Assembly: GCA_031272345.1 (NCBI GenBank)
Contig: JAISTZ010000006.1
Span: 1 to 8,100, forward strand
Source of the DNA: Spirochaetaceae bacterium
GTDB lineage: Bacteria > Spirochaetota > Spirochaetia > Treponematales > Treponemataceae
Direction of reading: 5' to 3'
DNA length: 8,100 nt
Below the pieces are notes generated by a model. It ran no database searches. It had not been told where the DNA came from and saw nothing but the letters and a program-made list of their open reading frames with translations. Below are positions 7,022 through 8,100 of this stretch, piece by piece. How positions within the stretch are numbered: position 1 is the first letter of the stretch; every line of letters begins with the position of its first letter. The position numbers and the translations under genes were made by a program.

Positions 7022-8100
7022 TCACTCGTACATGGTGAAGGCCGCCCAGTACATCGGGCGGGTGTAGTCCTCTCCGAATTCGCCGTGGCGAAATGCGTTC
7101 TTTACTTCGTAGTAGGCCTCCCGGAATGGTTTGCCCTCGGCGAGGACTTTTTTGTAGAGGGCCGTCATGAAGAGGCTCGTTCCCGTGTCGTCGATTTTCC
7201 AGAGACTCACGCCGATGCTGCCCGTGCCGGACACGAGGAAGGCCCGCGCCAGGCCCACCATGCCCTGCCCCCGGCGCATTTCCCCCAGACCCGTTTCACA
7301 GGCGGAGAGGAGCACCATGCCGGCGCTGAAGTTGAGGGCCATGATTTCCGGGATGGTGAGGTAGCCGTCGTTTTCATCGCCTTCCTCGTGTTCCCTGGAC
7401 ACCTCGGACATCACGATTCCTGAGCGCCCCGGCTCGTCCTCGTTGAAGTACCCGTGGCAGGCAAAGTGAATAATCGGATACCGCGCCAGTTCTCCCCGCA
7501 CGGAAAGGTACTTTATCGTCCCTTCGCTTACGTCTTCCTTGAGGTACACGGCGATGGGCCGGTTCTGTTCGTCGGCGATGCGCTGCACCGCGCCCACCTC
7601 CGCGGCGGTTCCCGGCAGGTTGATCCACTTTTCGCCGTCAAAGGCCCGCTGGCCCCGGTCCGCGCCCTCGCCGTCCATGTTGTAGACCGCATCCGCAAAG
7701 GCGAGGATCGCCATGTTCCGCAGATCCCCCTCCTTGGCGGCGAGCATACTCACCGACACCGAGGGCGACAGGGACAGGGCGTAGGTCTCGCCGAAGTCCG
7801 GGCTTTCGTAGGTTTCCCGCAGGATGTCGAAGGGCAGATAGGCCAGGTCGCCGTCGGGGATGATGATGATGTTTTTGACGCCCGCGGGAAGATGGGGCAG
7901 GACGGGGGTAATCAAGTGTTCGTAAAGCGCGTTCCGGGAGCCTTCGAGGTTCCTTCCCTTTGATACCACATCCCGGAAGCGCTTCACCGTGCCGTTGTAG
8001 TCAAAACCGCTGTCCAGCAGCACCGGCGTAACGCCGTCTTTGGTGAGCACCAGGCAGTAGGAGCCGATGGCGGGGCGCTGTTTTTCGCGTTCGCTCAAGA
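7022..8100 (-). CDS. CHAT-domain (caspase-like) protein, C-terminal part (partial)
   Basis: The frame is open to the right edge, so only the C-terminal 359 codons are seen; the TTG at 8098-8096 is not taken as the start because no ribosome-binding site can be seen and the reading continues upstream. CHAT domains (Caspase HetF Associated with TPRs) are caspase-fold cysteine proteases. Numbering from that TTG, the domain shows an IIIIPDGDLAYLPFD strand-loop (77-91), HFACHG with predicted catalytic His215, LLSACETGLGE with predicted catalytic Cys267, then GQGMVGLARAF and SLWKIDD, and ends with MYWAAFTMYE, a normal CHAT ending. Both dyad residues are intact. An acidic loop (about 232-244) sits between the His and Cys segments. 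Most relatives carry TPR repeats N-terminal to this domain; they would lie beyond the window and cannot be checked. GC-rich like the EF-G gene. It is the first visible gene of a three-gene - strand run, 81 bases before the LRR gene. Possible roles include protease effector or signalling protease; the substrate is unknown. Confidence 0.88.
   Translation of the reverse strand, partial: LSEREKQRPAIGSYCLVLTKDGVTPVLLDSGFDYNGTVKRFRDVVSKGRNLEGSRNALYEHLITPVLPHLPAGVKNIIIIPDGDLAYLPFDILRETYESPDFGETYALSLSPSVSVSMLAAKEGDLRNMAILAFADAVYNMDGEGADRGQRAFDGEKWINLPGTAAEVGAVQRIADEQNRPIAVYLKEDVSEGTIKYLSVRGELARYPIIHFACHGYFNEDEPGRSGIVMSEVSREHEEGDENDGYLTIPEIMALNFSAGMVLLSACETGLGEMRRGQGMVGLARAFLVSGTGSIGVSLWKIDDTGTSLFMTALYKKVLAEGKPFREAYYEVKNAFRHGEFGEDYTRPMYWAAFTMYE

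Noticed and set aside
6485..7423. Long open frame on the + strand across the LRR/CHAT junction
   Set aside because: It is antisense to two well-supported genes, crosses their intergenic spacer, and its protein shows no recognisable pattern.
8096..8098. TTG as the true start of the CHAT protein
   Set aside because: The frame continues to the edge, CHAT proteins normally have long N-terminal parts, and no ribosome-binding site can be seen.

Overview
The window looks like a spirochaete chromosome segment, most plausibly a Treponema-like gut or environmental species. This is inferred from the MraY C-terminal sequence, the EF-G II-type paralogue, and a TpLRR/BspA-type leucine-rich-repeat protein (a family named from Treponema pallidum). 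It is not proven. No tRNA, rRNA, insertion sequence, CRISPR array or origin was found.

Left part (1-2911, + strand, GC-rich). The 3' end of mraY (peptidoglycan lipid I synthesis) is followed at once by an O6-methylguanine-DNA methyltransferase gene (ogt-like), whose Shine-Dalgarno overlaps the mraY stop codon. An 89-base gap then holds a good sigma70-type promoter that drives a 694-residue EF-G paralogue. This paralogue keeps the P-loop and DTPG motifs. However, it has Ser where translational GTPases carry the catalytic switch II His, and its guanine-specificity motif is NHLE instead of NKxD.

Right part (2937-8100, - strand, transcribed right to left). Three genes lie in a row: (i) the C-terminal CHAT (caspase-like) protease domain of a protein that begins beyond the right edge; (ii) a 517-residue exported leucine-rich-repeat protein with a block of near-identical 63-bp in-frame repeats; (iii) an 812-residue exported protein with WD40-like repeats, a beta-sandwich-like linker and a C-terminal caspase (peptidase C14) domain with an intact His/Cys dyad. 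Genes (ii) and (iii) are 11 bases apart, and the stop of one overlaps the ribosome-binding site of the next, so they are almost certainly co-translated. Both have a signal peptide and both are clearly more AT-rich than everything around them, including the CHAT gene.

The most interesting content is this right-hand cluster. Two different caspase-fold proteases flank an LRR protein, with WD40 repeats fused to one of the proteases. These are the same module types that make up eukaryotic NLR/apoptosome machinery, here split over adjacent bacterial genes. That the three genes work together is inference from order, strand and spacing. The exported location of two of them argues against a simple cytoplasmic suicide system and leaves open a cell-envelope or secreted proteolytic role.
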